15,532 nt of DNA from an uncultured Gammaproteobacteria bacterium (GTDB taxonomy: Bacteria > Pseudomonadota > Gammaproteobacteria > Rariloculales > Rariloculaceae), in the NCBI GenBank assembly GCA_946887385.1, contig CAMPKU010000092.1:1-15532 (forward strand), given 5' to 3'. The stretch's first letter is position 1, and every line of letters starts with the position of its first letter. The position numbers and the translations under genes were made by a program. A model generated the notes under the pieces. It did not search any database, was not told the DNA's origin, and saw only the letters and a program-made list of their open reading frames with translations. This document shows positions 15,251 to 15,532 of the stretch, piece after piece.

Positions 15251-15532
15251 TTAGAGCGCGCGCCGCCGGAACAACCACGCGCCGAACGCGAGCACGACGA
15301 CGACGAACGTGACGGCCCAGCCGATCATCGCCGCGCTCGGCACGGAGACCACGCCGAACGGCCCGGCTTGGAGCACTTGCGCCGCCAACGGCTGCATCTC
15401 GTAGGCGGCGCGCCGCCACATGGCGTCCGCAGGGCTGAGCAAGCTCACGATCGTGCCGACGTAGCGCGCCGTCGAGTTGCCGAACATGCTCATGATCTGC
15501 TCCATCCAGCCGGCGATGAACGCCACGCCGTA
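15251..15532 (-). CDS. ABC-2-type permease, 3' end only
   Basis: The last 93 codons of a gene that starts beyond the right edge. The visible part has a short hydrophobic segment (YGVAFIAGWMEQI), the sequence VSLLSPADAMWRRAAYEMQP, then FGVVSVPSAAMIGWAVTFVV and a final helix ending LFRRRAL. The SPADAMWR segment and the terminal helix with a basic tail resemble C-termini of ABC-2 family permeases, which pair with an ATPase to export or arrange enzymes. The partner gene would be further upstream. The gene ends 96 bp before the TonB receptor on the same strand, with a promoter in between. Confidence 0.65.
   Translation of the reverse strand, partial: YGVAFIAGWMEQIMSMFGNSTARYVGTIVSLLSPADAMWRRAAYEMQPLAAQVLQAGPFGVVSVPSAAMIGWAVTFVVVVLAFGAWLFRRRAL

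Overview
This is a GC-rich chromosomal window with densely packed genes on both strands. It looks like a Gram-negative bacterium. A TonB-dependent receptor carries the EEVIVTGSR-type TonB box, two Tat-type signal peptides are present, and there are sigma70-like promoters and clear Shine-Dalgarno (SD) sites. The mix of a large TonB receptor, an ADOP/MacB-like permease, a CubicO-type serine hydrolase, a PepSY transmembrane protein and a GFA-fold protein fits an environmental gammaproteobacterium, for example Steroidobacterales or Xanthomonadales-like. That placement is an inference from gene style only.

Layout, left to right. (1) A PepSY transmembrane protein (+) converges with and overlaps a MarR-like regulator (-). 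The regulator has a good promoter with a perfect 6+6 bp inverted repeat over its -10. (2) A gap of about 400 bp holds one possible 59-codon gene and a hairpin. (3) A secreted class C beta-lactamase-fold hydrolase (+) is followed by an EamA-type exporter whose reading frame appears to begin at a rare ATT overlapping the hydrolase stop. (4) On the minus strand lie a Tat-exported aldo/keto reductase and, upstream of it, a modular secreted protein of unknown function. (5) A GFA/CENP-V-fold protein (+) converges with a Tat-exported epoxide-hydrolase-like protein (-). (6) A DUF3817-like membrane protein (+) converges with a large ADOP-type permease (-). (7) A very short leader ORF precedes a small secreted protein (+). 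(8) A 1050-residue TonB-dependent receptor (-) follows the 3' end of an ABC-2-type permease that runs off the right edge.

The genes do not form one obvious pathway. Most look like independent one- or two-gene units with their own promoters. The only tight coupling seen is the hydrolase and exporter pair. I found no phage, insertion sequence, CRISPR, tRNA or rRNA, and no convincing undescribed multi-gene system. The best leads are local: the predicted autoregulatory operator, the ATT start, the short leader ORF, a substituted catalytic acid in the epoxide-hydrolase-like protein, and the unknown modular secreted protein.
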